NCBI RefSeq assembly: GCF_002211445.1
Contig: NZ_LSTO01000003.1
Span: forward strand, 20,454-84,453
Length of the DNA stretch: 64,000 nt
Source: Noviherbaspirillum denitrificans
Lineage (GTDB): Bacteria > Pseudomonadota > Gammaproteobacteria > Burkholderiales > Burkholderiaceae_D
Direction: 5' to 3'
The notes below the pieces were generated by a model, which was not told the origin of the DNA, ran no database searches, and worked only from the letters and a program-made list of their open reading frames with translations. Positions 18,206 to 27,131 of this stretch are shown here, in pieces (within the stretch, counting starts at the first letter, position 1; every line of letters begins with the position of its first letter). Position numbers and translations under genes: made by a program.

Positions 18206-19624
18206 TCATCCTCGCGCAACAAGCGTCGTCCCCTCGACTGCGGGACGCTGTCGTTTGCGACGCCAAACCACCTTGCGCGGCAAAAGAGCCAGGACAGCCA
18301 ACCACAGCAACTGCGTCATGGCGACCGCAATTGTGGACGGAATGAATGTGAAGAGGTTGACGATGAACCCCCACCAGAAATACGGTATCCAGAGCTTGCG
18401 CCAATTCTGCTTTTGCATCGATATCCACTGGCGCTCGACCGCGACGTAGCTCCTGAGCCAGAGATAGCCCATCAGGAAGCCGCCCGCACCTGGCAGCAGG
18501 TACGCCGAATAGGCGACGGCCAGCGGCGGGACCGTGCATTTGTCATACCCGAATGCTTCTGTGTTGATGCACGCGAGTGTCGGGGTCACGTTTCCGTAGT
18601 AGAGGAAGTCCAGCCCGAAGGCGCCGAGCACGCGCGACGGGATCGCCCCGAACAGCGTCGCCAATGCATTTTCGCGCGTGATGAGCGGGATGCCGGTATG
18701 GTTGAAGTGGTCAATTCCAGCCTGCACCGACACCCATTGGAAACCGAAGTTGTTCAAGACGGTATCGATAACGCCGACCTCGCCGATTTCATCGACCACC
18801 GAGTAGTAATCGCCGGTGAAATAGGCGCTGATGTAATGGCCCATGACCTTGCCATAGGTCATGATCAGGAACGCGGCCGGAATGAGCGCGATCAGGATTG
18901 CATAGGCCATCGGCCCATATCTCTTTTTGCTGACGTCAGGCTTGAGGCGCAGATAGACAAGAACTGGGACGATGGCGGTGTACAGCAACAGGTTTCTGCT
19001 GATCGAATTCGCGTAAGCGGTTGCCACAAGCATGATGTAGGCAGCGATGAACAGCTTGTTTTTCTCGATCAAGGCAATCGCCGCGAAGCACTGGGCGACG
19101 AGCCCGATTGCCGCGACGGTCTTGAGGAACATGTAGGCATCCTTTTCCCCAAAGCCCTCGAAGTCGCCACCGCGCGCGGCGGCTGCATTCGTCAGTGCCA
19201 CATCCACGCCAACCAGCTTGAAATACAGGGCGTAGGCCGCGACGCCAAGGAGGATCGATGCAAGCCAGATGCGTTTTTCCGAGGCACGGGCGAGCGCCGC
19301 GGAAGCAAAATCGACCACGCGTTCCGGCAAGCCGATACGCGGCCGAAGGAAATACCCGCACGCCATCCCGGCAGCGGTAAGCAGTATGTGGAGCGCCGCC
19401 GCAAATCCCGGGGCCCCATGCCGCGAAATGAAATCCGCAACCTCGCCGTAAGGCTCGAAGCTCCCGAAAAAATAAAACAGCGGATAGACGCAGTCGCCAA
19501 TCAGGAACCAGACCAGCACCCCGCACAGCAGCACGCCGAAGGCGGAGTACCTGACTGCGCTGACAAGTACCATACATATCAGGCAAGTCGCCAGGAAGTA
19601 CATGGCTATATAAATGCCGCTCAA
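18206..19624 (-). CDS. Multi-pass membrane protein, candidate Wzy polymerase
   Basis: A 472-aa very hydrophobic protein with roughly 10-12 predicted membrane segments, for example FLATCLICMVLVSAV, GVLLCGVLVWFLIG and ILIALIPAAFLIM. A long soluble loop of about 90 residues lies around residues 270-360. Wzy proteins show almost no shared sequence, so the call rests on topology and on sitting among glycosyltransferases next to a Wzx-like flippase with no other polymerase candidate in the locus. It ends with a basic cytoplasmic tail (RKVVWRRKRQR). Confidence 0.65.
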   Translation of the reverse strand: MSGIYIAMYFLATCLICMVLVSAVRYSAFGVLLCGVLVWFLIGDCVYPLFYFFGSFEPYGEVADFISRHGAPGFAAALHILLTAAGMACGYFLRPRIGLPERVVDFASAALARASEKRIWLASILLGVAAYALYFKLVGVDVALTNAAAARGGDFEGFGEKDAYMFLKTVAAIGLVAQCFAAIALIEKNKLFIAAYIMLVATAYANSISRNLLLYTAIVPVLVYLRLKPDVSKKRYGPMAYAILIALIPAAFLIMTYGKVMGHYISAYFTGDYYSVVDEIGEVGVIDTVLNNFGFQWVSVQAGIDHFNHTGIPLITRENALATLFGAIPSRVLGAFGLDFLYYGNVTPTLACINTEAFGYDKCTVPPLAVAYSAYLLPGAGGFLMGYLWLRSYVAVERQWISMQKQNWRKLWIPYFWWGFIVNLFTFIPSTIAVAMTQLLWLAVLALLPRKVVWRRKRQRPAVEGTTLVARG

Positions 19625-19679
19625 GACCGTTCTCCCCGAGACCTTCGAAGGACGCTTTTCATTCCCGGACCTCTCTCCA

Positions 19680-20648
19680 TTACGCCGGTACGAATGGTGT
19701 GGTGCGTCTGGAGAATTCGCGAACCAGGCTGCTGTTCCGGTTCGATGCGAAAATTCTCGCGATCAGGATGAGGTCGCTCGGCGCGGGGATGGCGCGGCAG
19801 CGGAAGAAAAGCTTCAGGTAATCCCACCTGAGCGGGTACCTGAGATAGCTGCGGCGGAGAAATTCGAACAGGCACTGTGCTGCAAACTGCCTGGCGAGCT
19901 CGGGATTCGTTGCAAGATAGACCTTGATGAGGCTCAGTTTTCCCCTGCCCGTCACGACGCCGCCTTTCGCGCGGGTCATTGTGTTCTCGAATGAGAAAAA
20001 CCGATAAACCCCATACGGCTCATCGATATACGATGCGTAGCCGCCGTCGATGACGAAGGACAGCGAGAAGAAATAATCGAGCGTTTCCTCCGTCAGCTTG
20101 AAAACCTTTCTTGCGGACGCCCGATACATGCTGCCCGAATGGCAGCCGGTCATGCCGTAATACTTGGCCAGATCCCTCGCGTAGAGCCTGTTCCCCGGAA
20201 CGAATTCGCGCATTGGTTTGACCGGCATGCCGACAGCCGATTGTCCATGTTCATTGATGATATGCACGCGATGCCACACGATACGGCACTCGGGATTCTG
20301 CTCGAGGAAGCTTGCCAGTCGTTGCAGCTTGCCGGGAAGGCAGTAATCGTCACCGTCCACATGTGCGACGTACTGGCCACGCGCCTTGTTGTGCACGCTC
20401 AGGTAATTCTGCGTGGGACCGATATTCCTGGGTTGCAAAACAGGTTTCACAATGGCCGGATAGGCTTCAGCAAATTCCTTGACGATCTCGCGTGTCCCGT
20501 CGGTCGAGCCATCGTCGCCGACAATCACTTCGAAATCGAAGTCCGTTTCCTGATCGACAATGCTCTGCAGGCACTGCCGAATGTATTTTTCCTGGTTGTA
20601 GGTCACCACGCATACGGACACAAAGGGGCGCTGTTCATTTGTTTGCAT
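19680..20648 (-). CDS. Glycosyltransferase family 2
   Basis: A 322-aa inverting GT-A enzyme. The N-terminus shows FVSVCVVTYNQEKYIRQCLQSI, then EVIVGDDGSTDGTREIV and the metal-binding DxD as HVDGDDYCLPGKL. The start at 20648 (MQTNEQRPF) follows GAGGA with a good gap; several in-frame ATGs just upstream (20654, 20663, 20666) abut the stop of the Wzx-like gene. The GDDGSTD block and length fit GT2 family enzymes of O-antigen loci. Donor sugar unknown. Confidence 0.92.
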   Translation of the reverse strand: MQTNEQRPFVSVCVVTYNQEKYIRQCLQSIVDQETDFDFEVIVGDDGSTDGTREIVKEFAEAYPAIVKPVLQPRNIGPTQNYLSVHNKARGQYVAHVDGDDYCLPGKLQRLASFLEQNPECRIVWHRVHIINEHGQSAVGMPVKPMREFVPGNRLYARDLAKYYGMTGCHSGSMYRASARKVFKLTEETLDYFFSLSFVIDGGYASYIDEPYGVYRFFSFENTMTRAKGGVVTGRGKLSLIKVYLATNPELARQFAAQCLFEFLRRSYLRYPLRWDYLKLFFRCRAIPAPSDLILIARIFASNRNSSLVREFSRRTTPFVPA

Positions 20649-20667
20649 CGTCATCCTCGTCATCATT

Positions 20668-22149
20668 TCACCATTGACGGATCGCGCCGCGTACGCAGGA
20701 GGACGCCCCTGCGGCGATGGCAAGCAATCCCATTCCCAGGGCGCCGACGGCAAGCGCCACCGGTATCCTCTCTTGCGGCCAATGCACCAGCCATCTCGCG
20801 GCCGCGGCAGCACTGATCGTCAGCAGGAAAGTGCCGCCCACATCCTCCAGCAGCCACCGCCGGTGCAAGCCCTTGACCAGGCGCCGATGCACCAGCGGCG
20901 TCCAGAACGCAAAATAGGCAAGATGCGAAGCGAGCCAGGCAAAACCGGCACCGACCATTCCGTAGCTCCATGTTGCCCAGACCAGCGCGGGAATGAGAAA
21001 CACGACGAAGAGCAGATTGCCGATCAGGTGGAGCTTCAAGTCTCCCTTGGCGACCTGGAGGTAATAGGGAAACGCGCAGAGCGCAAGCACGCCGTTACCT
21101 AGCGCATAGAGTGTCAGGACTGGCGCGGCATTGACTGCGATGTCCGCATTGCCTGTCCAGGCCCAAAGCACCTGCTCCGAGAAAAACGAGAGCACAACCG
21201 CCACCGGAATAGCGATCACGCCGACAACTTGCGTCGCGTTCCGGTATACCCGCACCAGGCCGTCGCCGTCTCCTTCGGCTTCAAGCCGGGTGAGCCGCGG
21301 TTGCAGGGCAATACTGATCGGACCGGCAATGATCGTCACGCCGCTCGCCACTAGCACGGCAAGCGTGAAGTAGGCATAGTCGGTCAGGGTGAGCAGTCTC
21401 GACAGGACCAGCTTGTCCGTCTGCGTCACGGCGATCCACACACAGTTCGTGAACGCCAGGCCGAGCGAGAACTTCACGACGCCACGCAGCGGCTTCCATT
21501 CCCAGTCCACCTTGTGCTCCATGCGCGGAATCATGCGGTAGGTCTGGGATACCAGAATCACCAGTTCAATCACCGCCACGGCCAACTGATAGCCGAAGAA
21601 GGTCGTCGGAGTCGCCCCTGCGATGATGAAAAACGGTATCACCAGCACGGCACGGCCGGTCGCCGCCGCGACATTGAATCCGCTCAGCCACACCAGCCGT
21701 TCATACCCGCCGATGGCGCCGCGGTACAGGCCGCCCATCCATCGAAGTGCCACGATCAGCGCCATCAGTGAAATGGCGTCACGCACCTCTGCGTGCGGAA
21801 GCTGCTGGGCCTTCAACCAGCTGGCAGAAATGTAATCCGCCCCCGCAATCATCACGCACGCGCCGGCAACCGCCAGCGCGAGGAATATGCCTTCGAGTGC
21901 GCGCATCAGGCTGCGCAGGGTGAATGCATCGATGGCGCCCCCGCGAAATCGCGCGACCTCCCTCGCCAGGGTGGGCGTCATCCCCATGTCGACGAGCTGA
22001 AACAACACCTGAAGCGTCGCGAAGAAGCCGACGAGACCGTAGGCCTCGATGCCCATATAACGTATATACGCCGGCACCATGACAACGCCGATCGCCGTTC
22101 CATAGAACTGGCTGACGTAATTGGCGATAACGTTATGTTTCAGGGACAT
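20668..22149 (-). CDS. Wzx-like polysaccharide flippase
   Basis: A 493-aa membrane protein of the MOP/Wzx type that would flip undecaprenyl-linked repeat units to the periplasm. It begins MSLKHNVIANYVSQFYGTAIGVVM and contains YGLVGFFATLQVLFQLVDMGM, a block typical of these transporters, with about 12 hydrophobic helices. ATG 22149 follows the stop of the acetyltransferase gene by one base; ATG 22158 would overlap that stop. The following GT2 gene starts within 20 bp of its end, so the genes are tightly linked. Confidence 0.88.
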   Translation of the reverse strand: MSLKHNVIANYVSQFYGTAIGVVMVPAYIRYMGIEAYGLVGFFATLQVLFQLVDMGMTPTLAREVARFRGGAIDAFTLRSLMRALEGIFLALAVAGACVMIAGADYISASWLKAQQLPHAEVRDAISLMALIVALRWMGGLYRGAIGGYERLVWLSGFNVAAATGRAVLVIPFFIIAGATPTTFFGYQLAVAVIELVILVSQTYRMIPRMEHKVDWEWKPLRGVVKFSLGLAFTNCVWIAVTQTDKLVLSRLLTLTDYAYFTLAVLVASGVTIIAGPISIALQPRLTRLEAEGDGDGLVRVYRNATQVVGVIAIPVAVVLSFFSEQVLWAWTGNADIAVNAAPVLTLYALGNGVLALCAFPYYLQVAKGDLKLHLIGNLLFVVFLIPALVWATWSYGMVGAGFAWLASHLAYFAFWTPLVHRRLVKGLHRRWLLEDVGGTFLLTISAAAAARWLVHWPQERIPVALAVGALGMGLLAIAAGASSCVRGAIRQW

Positions 22150-22150
22150 G

Positions 22151-22714
22151 CTACGCATGCCAATATCCGGTTCTCTCAATCAGTTCGCGGTAGCTTTCGC
22201 GCGTTATCCCGATCATGATCTGGTCGTGATACTTACCGTCGCCGAAGAACCAGTTTTTCCTCCGCCCTTCGACCTCCCATCCGCACGACTCGGTATAGAA
22301 CCCGAGGGAACGGGTATTTGTTTCCATGACCGCACTATCCAGGCGCACCAATCCCAGCTCATCGAACGCATACCGCATGACAGCCATCACAGTGTCCAGT
22401 CCGAACCCCTTGCCACGGGCCTGCGCCCTGCCCAGCATCATGCCGTGCCATGCATGCCTGTTTTTCCAATCGATATTGATAAGGCTTGCCGTACCAATCA
22501 GCCCGAGGTCTTCAGCCTCGACGCAGAAGCGATGCCCGGCCAGGTTGGCATTGTCCTGGTTCAAGATCCACTTCTCCGTGGATTGACGGCTGTACGGAAA
22601 ATGCCAGCCGCCCATGATTTTCCAGACATCCGTATCGTTGGCCCAATCATTCAATGTCTCTGCATCACGCATTTCCGGCGCACGCAGAACCACTCTCTTT
22701 CCATGAATGTTCAA
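22151..22714 (-). CDS. GNAT-family N-acetyltransferase
   Basis: A 187-aa RimJ/RimL-like acetyltransferase. The acetyl-CoA loop is seen as LGRAQARGKGFGLDTV (R-x-x-G-x-G pattern), then YAFDELGLVRLDSAVMETNTRSLGFYTESCGWEVEGRR, typical of GNAT motifs A and B. It directly follows an aminotransferase gene, so the likely substrate is a 4-amino-4,6-dideoxy sugar nucleotide; analogous pairs are WecE/WecD for Fuc4NAc and PseC/PseH for pseudaminic acid. The exact sugar is inference. Confidence 0.88.
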   Translation of the reverse strand: MNIHGKRVVLRAPEMRDAETLNDWANDTDVWKIMGGWHFPYSRQSTEKWILNQDNANLAGHRFCVEAEDLGLIGTASLINIDWKNRHAWHGMMLGRAQARGKGFGLDTVMAVMRYAFDELGLVRLDSAVMETNTRSLGFYTESCGWEVEGRRKNWFFGDGKYHDQIMIGITRESYRELIERTGYWHA

Positions 22715-22745
22715 TGTTCAGCTCCGCTTCGATTCGTTGCCCAGT

Positions 22746-23891
22746 CTAGACATCTGAAATGACTTGCACGACCGTCCTGACCTGCTGCTCCTCCAGGCCC
22801 GGATAAATTGGCAGGCAGATGACCCGGTTTGCAATATCGGCTGCGATCGGCAGGTTTTCCCGCGCTGCCGACGGCAGCCCGCGGTACATGGGGAAATCCG
22901 ATATCAGCGGGAAGAAGTATCGCCTTGCATAAACATTCGACTCGCGAAGCAGTTGATAAAGTGCATCGCGGCTCACCGGATAGTTTCGTTCCACGAGTAT
23001 TGGAAAATAGGAATAATTCGCCACCGTCTCGCCGCAATGTCCAACGCAGCGAATGCCCGGTATGCCGTCCAGAAGTTCGCAATACATCTCGGCGATCGCC
23101 TTGCGGCGCGCCATCGCGTCTTCGAGATATTGCAGCTGCAGGATGCCAAGTGCGGCATTCAGCTCGCTCATCTTTCCGTTGATGCCGGACGCGACCACCG
23201 TCACTTCGTCGACAAACCCGAAATTTTTCAAGTGGTCGATGCGCTGCTTTGTTTTGGCATCAGGGCATACGATCGCGCCGCCCTCGAAGGTGTTGAATAC
23301 CTTTGTCGCGTGAAAGCTGAGCACCGAAAGGTCGCCGTGCCGCAATATGCTTCCACCGTCATCCTTCACCCCAAACGCATGCGCCGCGTCATATATGAGC
23401 TTCAGGTTGTAGTTGTCTGCGATCTTTTCTATCGCGTTGACATCGCATGGTCGGCCATAGCAGTGGACGGGCATGATTGCCGTGGTATCCGCCGTGATCG
23501 CCGCCTCGATCTTTGCCGGGTCGATGTTAAGCGTTACCGGATCAATGTCGACGAACACCGGCTTGATGCCGTTCCACAGCAGGGAGTGTGCGGTGGCGAC
23601 AAAGGAATACGGCGTGGTGATCACCTCGCCGGTAACGCGCAACGCCTGCAACGCAGTGACCAGTGCCAGCGTGCCGTTGGAGAACAAGGCAATGTGCTCG
23701 ACACCCAGGTACTCGCAAAGCGCCCGTTCCAGCTGCTGGTGAAACGGCCCGCCGTTGGTCAAGACCCTGCTGTTCCAGATCTTTTCCAGATAAGGAATGT
23801 ATTCCGCCAGCGGCGGCAAGTGGGGCTGCGTGACATAAATCGGCCGGTCGTCACGCGCCGGGAAGGCATAAACGGCATTGCTCTTGATCAT
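22746..23891 (-). CDS. DegT/DnrJ/EryC1/StrS sugar aminotransferase
   Basis: A 381-aa PLP enzyme that aminates a keto-sugar nucleotide. It has the family blocks SNGTLALVTALQAL, TTPYSFVATAHSLLWNG, PVHCYGRPCD, IYDAAHAFG and SFHATKVFNTFEGG, in which K197 is the PLP-binding lysine. With rfbA and rfbB in the locus, dTDP-4-keto-6-deoxyglucose is a natural substrate, giving dTDP-Qui4N or dTDP-Fuc4N; the adjacent GNAT would then acetylate it. A substrate derived from UDP-sugars is also possible. Confidence 0.92.
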   Translation of the reverse strand: MIKSNAVYAFPARDDRPIYVTQPHLPPLAEYIPYLEKIWNSRVLTNGGPFHQQLERALCEYLGVEHIALFSNGTLALVTALQALRVTGEVITTPYSFVATAHSLLWNGIKPVFVDIDPVTLNIDPAKIEAAITADTTAIMPVHCYGRPCDVNAIEKIADNYNLKLIYDAAHAFGVKDDGGSILRHGDLSVLSFHATKVFNTFEGGAIVCPDAKTKQRIDHLKNFGFVDEVTVVASGINGKMSELNAALGILQLQYLEDAMARRKAIAEMYCELLDGIPGIRCVGHCGETVANYSYFPILVERNYPVSRDALYQLLRESNVYARRYFFPLISDFPMYRGLPSAARENLPIAADIANRVICLPIYPGLEEQQVRTVVQVISDV

Positions 23892-23969
23892 CGTATCCTC
23901 GCAAAACCTGTGATGACAATTCCGTCAGGACGGAATGGATGAAGCGCTTTGATAGTGTGAAGAAACCAA

Positions 23970-25019
23970 CTAGCCACTCGCACGGGAGGCTCCGGTCTGG
24001 CCGGCATGGTCGATGTACCACGGCATGGCTGCGGCCAATCCGTCCTTGATCTTGAACGCAGGGGTATATCCGAGGTGCCGGACAGCCTTCGAAATATCGG
24101 CAAGGGAATGCCTGACGTCGCCCTTTCGGAAGTCCGCGTATAGCGGTTCCTTGTTGAACTTGATATCGCTCTTTGATAATTCCGTCTTCAGGTAGACGAA
24201 CAACTGATCCAGCGTGGTCACGTCGTTGACGGCGACGTTATATACGGCATTCTTGCTGCCCTCGGCCGCCACGGCCGCAAGAAGGTTCGCCTGTACGGCG
24301 TTATCGACAAAGCAGAAATCGCGGGAAGTTTGTCCATCCCCATTGATCACCACGTCTTCATTGCGAATCATTGCAGCAATCCACTTCGGTATGACAGCGG
24401 CATAAGCACCATCAGGATCCTGTCGCTTGCCGAACACATTGAAGTACCGCAGGCCGATACTGTTAAAGCCGTAGGTGCGCGCAAATACCTCTGCGTACAG
24501 CTCATTCACAAGCTTCGTCACGGCGTAGGGCGACAAAGGCTTGCCGATGTGCTCCTCTACCTTCGGCAAGCCGGGATGGTCGCCGTACGTTGCACTGGAC
24601 GCGGCATACACGAACGACACCACACCGGCGTCGCGCGATGCGACCAGCATGTTGAGGAAGCCGGTCACATTCACGTCATTCGTTGCAAGAGGATCGGCAA
24701 TCGAACGCGGGACGGAACCGAGCGCAGCTTGGTGCAGCACGTAGTCAACTCCCCGCACTGCCCGGCGGCAGGTTTCCAGGTCGCGAATGTCGCTGTGGAT
24801 GAAGGCAAACCTAGCCCATCGTTCTTCGCCGACCAGCTCCCGGACTTCATCGAGGTTGCGTTGGTAGCCGGTGGAGAAATTGTCGACGCCGACAACGGTC
24901 TGGTTGAGTTGCAGAAGGGTTTCAAGCAGGTTTGACCCGATGAATCCGGCACATCCCGTTACCAGCCATTTCCGTGGTTTGCCATTGAGCGTGATCTGGA
25001 GTTGTTCAAGTCCGGTCAT
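23970..25019 (-). CDS. UDP-N-acetylhexosamine 4-epimerase (WbpP/TviC type)
   Basis: An extended SDR that interconverts UDP-GlcNAc and UDP-GalNAc or the matching uronic acids. The Rossmann motif is [19 protein letters not shown], followed by [25 protein letters not shown], and active site S-x-Y-x3-K in [18 protein letters not shown]. Family length favours ATG 25019 (349 aa), with a weak AAGG ribosome site. A GTG at 25094, overlapping the tviB stop as GTGA, and an ATG at 25082 are in-frame alternatives that would add up to 25 residues. Pairing with tviB matches the WbpO/WbpP and TviB/TviC sets that make UDP-GalNAcA. Confidence 0.9.
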   Translation of the reverse strand: MTGLEQLQITLNGKPRKWLVTGCAGFIGSNLLETLLQLNQTVVGVDNFSTGYQRNLDEVRELVGEERWARFAFIHSDIRDLETCRRAVRGVDYVLHQAALGSVPRSIADPLATNDVNVTGFLNMLVASRDAGVVSFVYAASSATYGDHPGLPKVEEHIGKPLSPYAVTKLVNELYAEVFARTYGFNSIGLRYFNVFGKRQDPDGAYAAVIPKWIAAMIRNEDVVINGDGQTSRDFCFVDNAVQANLLAAVAAEGSKNAVYNVAVNDVTTLDQLFVYLKTELSKSDIKFNKEPLYADFRKGDVRHSLADISKAVRHLGYTPAFKIKDGLAAAMPWYIDHAGQTGASRASG

Positions 25020-25090
25020 TGATGGCCTTGCGGTGCCGTGTTCGTGGATTTTGAGATTGATCTCGTGCGGATCCGGTTTCATTTCTTCTG

Positions 25091-26368
25091 TCACAGGCGC
25101 AGGTCTGACGCTGACTTGGGGAGGAGATACTTCAGGTCGAAGAGCACGTGCCTCTCCTTGCCGAATTGCCGCACGCCGCCTATTCCCAGTTCCTTGAACT
25201 GCCGGTGGGCGACGGCCAGGACAATCGCGTCATACTTTCCGGGTTCGGGAGAGCGAATCGGGGTGATGCCGTACTCGTGCTGCGCCCCCTCGGGGCTGAC
25301 CCAGGGATCGTAGACGTCGACATTCATGTTGTAGTCCTTCAGCTTGTTGATGCTGTCGACCACCTTGGTGTTGCGCAGGTCGGGGCAGTTTTCCTTGAAG
25401 GCCAGGCCCATCACGAGCACGTTGGCGTTTTCAACCTGGATGCGGCGGCGGATCATCTGCTTGATGAGCTGGCCGACAACATAGCCGCCCATGTTGTCGT
25501 TGATGCGCCGGCCCGCCAGGATCACCTGCGGGTGGTAACCGAGCGCTTCTGCCTTGTGGGTCAGGTAGTAAGGGTCCACGCCGATGCAATGCCCGCCGAC
25601 GAGGCCGGGGCGGAACGGCATGAAGTTCCACTTTGTCCCGGCGGCCTTCAGCACATCTTCCGTGTCGATGCCCATCTTCCTGAAGATGATGGCCAGCTCG
25701 TTCATCAGTGCGATGTTGAGATCGCGTTGCGTGTTCTCGATCACCTTTGCCGCTTCGGCGACCTTGATCGAAGCAGCCTTGTGCGTTCCGGCGGCGATGA
25801 TGCTGCCATACAGGGCATCGACGAAATCCGCGACCTCTGGCGTGGATCCGGACGTGATCTTTGTAATGGTGGTCAGGCGGTGCTCCTTGTCGCCCGGATT
25901 GATGCGTTCCGGGCTGTAGCCGGCGTAGAAATCCTTGTTGAACACAAGTCCCGACACGCGTTCAATGACAGGAACGCAGTACTCCTCGGTCGCTCCCGGA
26001 TACACCGTGGACTCGTACACGACGATGTCTCCCGGCTTGATGACCTTGCCCACCGTTTCCGACGCCGACCTGAGTGGCGTAAGGTCAGGGTTCTTGTGCT
26101 CGTCGACCGGCGTGGGTACGGTCACGATATACACTGTCGCACGCCGCAAATCCTCGACATCCGTGGAGAAGCTCAGGCGCAGAGCCTCCTCGAGTTCCCC
26201 GCGGCTTGTCTCGAGTGTCACGTCCGAACCGTTTCGCAGTTCATCGACCCGGCGCTTGTTGATGTCGAATCCGATCGTCGGATAATGTTTGCCGAATTCC
26301 ACGGCCAAAGGCAGTCCGACGTAACCGAGGCCGATGATTGCGATACAGGTGTTTTTCGATATTTTCAT
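25091..26368 (-). CDS. tviB: UDP-N-acetyl-hexosamine 6-dehydrogenase (TviB/WbpO type)
   Basis: A 425-aa NAD-dependent nucleotide-sugar dehydrogenase that oxidises C6 of a UDP-HexNAc to the uronate. It begins [19 protein letters not shown] and has the catalytic cysteine in [29 protein letters not shown] and [16 protein letters not shown] are typical of the TviB/WbpA group rather than UDP-glucose dehydrogenase. The start at 26368 is set by homology; a longer frame to 26425 is not supported. An ops element lies about 65 bp upstream, so this gene heads the RfaH-dependent part of the locus. Confidence 0.95.
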   Translation of the reverse strand: MKISKNTCIAIIGLGYVGLPLAVEFGKHYPTIGFDINKRRVDELRNGSDVTLETSRGELEEALRLSFSTDVEDLRRATVYIVTVPTPVDEHKNPDLTPLRSASETVGKVIKPGDIVVYESTVYPGATEEYCVPVIERVSGLVFNKDFYAGYSPERINPGDKEHRLTTITKITSGSTPEVADFVDALYGSIIAAGTHKAASIKVAEAAKVIENTQRDLNIALMNELAIIFRKMGIDTEDVLKAAGTKWNFMPFRPGLVGGHCIGVDPYYLTHKAEALGYHPQVILAGRRINDNMGGYVVGQLIKQMIRRRIQVENANVLVMGLAFKENCPDLRNTKVVDSINKLKDYNMNVDVYDPWVSPEGAQHEYGITPIRSPEPGKYDAIVLAVAHRQFKELGIGGVRQFGKERHVLFDLKYLLPKSASDLRL

Positions 26369-26432
26369 GATTAGCCGGTTCTTATCTTCAAGTACGCACA
26401 GTCGTTGTTGACAACCTTTACGCATCGACCGG

Positions 26433-26446
26433 GCACGCTACCGCCC
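26433..26446 (-). promoter_or_regulatory. ops (operon polarity suppressor) element in JUMPstart-like context
   Basis: The minus strand reads GGGCGGTAGCGTGC, containing the canonical enterobacterial ops core GGCGGTAGCGTG without mismatch. The preceding bases read TTAATCCAA, close to the TTAAGCCAG that precedes ops in JUMPstart sequences. It lies 188 bp after the rfaH stop and about 65 bp before tviB. In E. coli, ops in the non-template strand pauses RNA polymerase and recruits RfaH. The same role is inferred here. Confidence 0.85.
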
Positions 26447-26633
26447 TTGGATTAAAGGTCATCATCCATATCCTTCGATCAATCACATTTGCACAACGAG
26501 ACGATTGCGAGATCGCCTTGCCTTAGCGGCCCACTGCATTCACTGGAACCTGGTCCAGGTCGTTTGTCCGGATGATCCCGGCGCACGCGCTACCGATGAT
26601 GACCCGCCTTGAAAAACAGCCTTAAATCCCTGG

Positions 26634-27131
26634 TTAAGCAGCCTTTCGCAGCATCTGTACTGCGAGCTTCAACTTGTGCGGCTGGTTCATCAGCTCGATC
26701 AAGACCAGGGCGCGCGCCTCCCCATCGTGCATCTGATAAATTCCCTCCAGGCCGGCAAACGGTCCCTGAATGACGCTGACACGATCGCCAGGTTCGAAGA
26801 GCCGGCGAGGACGCTCTTCCTGTGCGCTTTGCAGCGCTGCCACGCAGTCGTCCGGCAAGGTCGCAAACCGGCCGCCAAAAGACACCAGCTTGCTGACGCC
26901 GCGCGTGCTCCTGACCGGGGACCAGTTGTCGCGTCCGAGGTCGAGCCGGATAAACAGGTAGCGGGAGAACATCGGTTCGACACACTCTTCGAGCTTGCCT
27001 TGCACCAGTTTCTCAACGGCGAGCGTGGGCAAAAAGCAGGTGAAATCCTGGTTACGAAGCTGCTCCACCGCACGCAACTCTTGCCGCGGCTTTGTCTGCA
27101 CGAGGTACCACGCCGCCGTCGTTCCATTCAT
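26634..27131 (-). CDS. rfaH: RfaH-type transcription antiterminator
   Basis: A 165-aa NusG paralogue. The N-terminal NGN domain shows AAWYLVQTKPRQELRAVEQL, EKLVQGKLEECVEPMFSRYLF and TRGVSKLVSFGG, which match E. coli RfaH (EKIVRGK...SEPLFPNYLF, TRGVSHFVRFG) better than NusG. The C-terminal KOW domain reads FEPGDRVSVIQGPFAGLEGIY, then DGEARALVLIELMN. The start ATG at 27131 overlaps the stop of the WecA-like gene as ATGA and follows AAGGGA. It should bind the ops site downstream and suppress polarity across the long sugar operon; this is inferred from the family. Confidence 0.93.
   Translation of the reverse strand: MNGTTAAWYLVQTKPRQELRAVEQLRNQDFTCFLPTLAVEKLVQGKLEECVEPMFSRYLFIRLDLGRDNWSPVRSTRGVSKLVSFGGRFATLPDDCVAALQSAQEERPRRLFEPGDRVSVIQGPFAGLEGIYQMHDGEARALVLIELMNQPHKLKLAVQMLRKAA

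Noticed and set aside
17564..19771. A 735-codon plus-strand frame opposite glycosyltransferase and Wzy-like genes
   Set aside because: It crosses two clear minus-strand genes and reads as charged low-complexity sequence without motifs; typical shadow frame.
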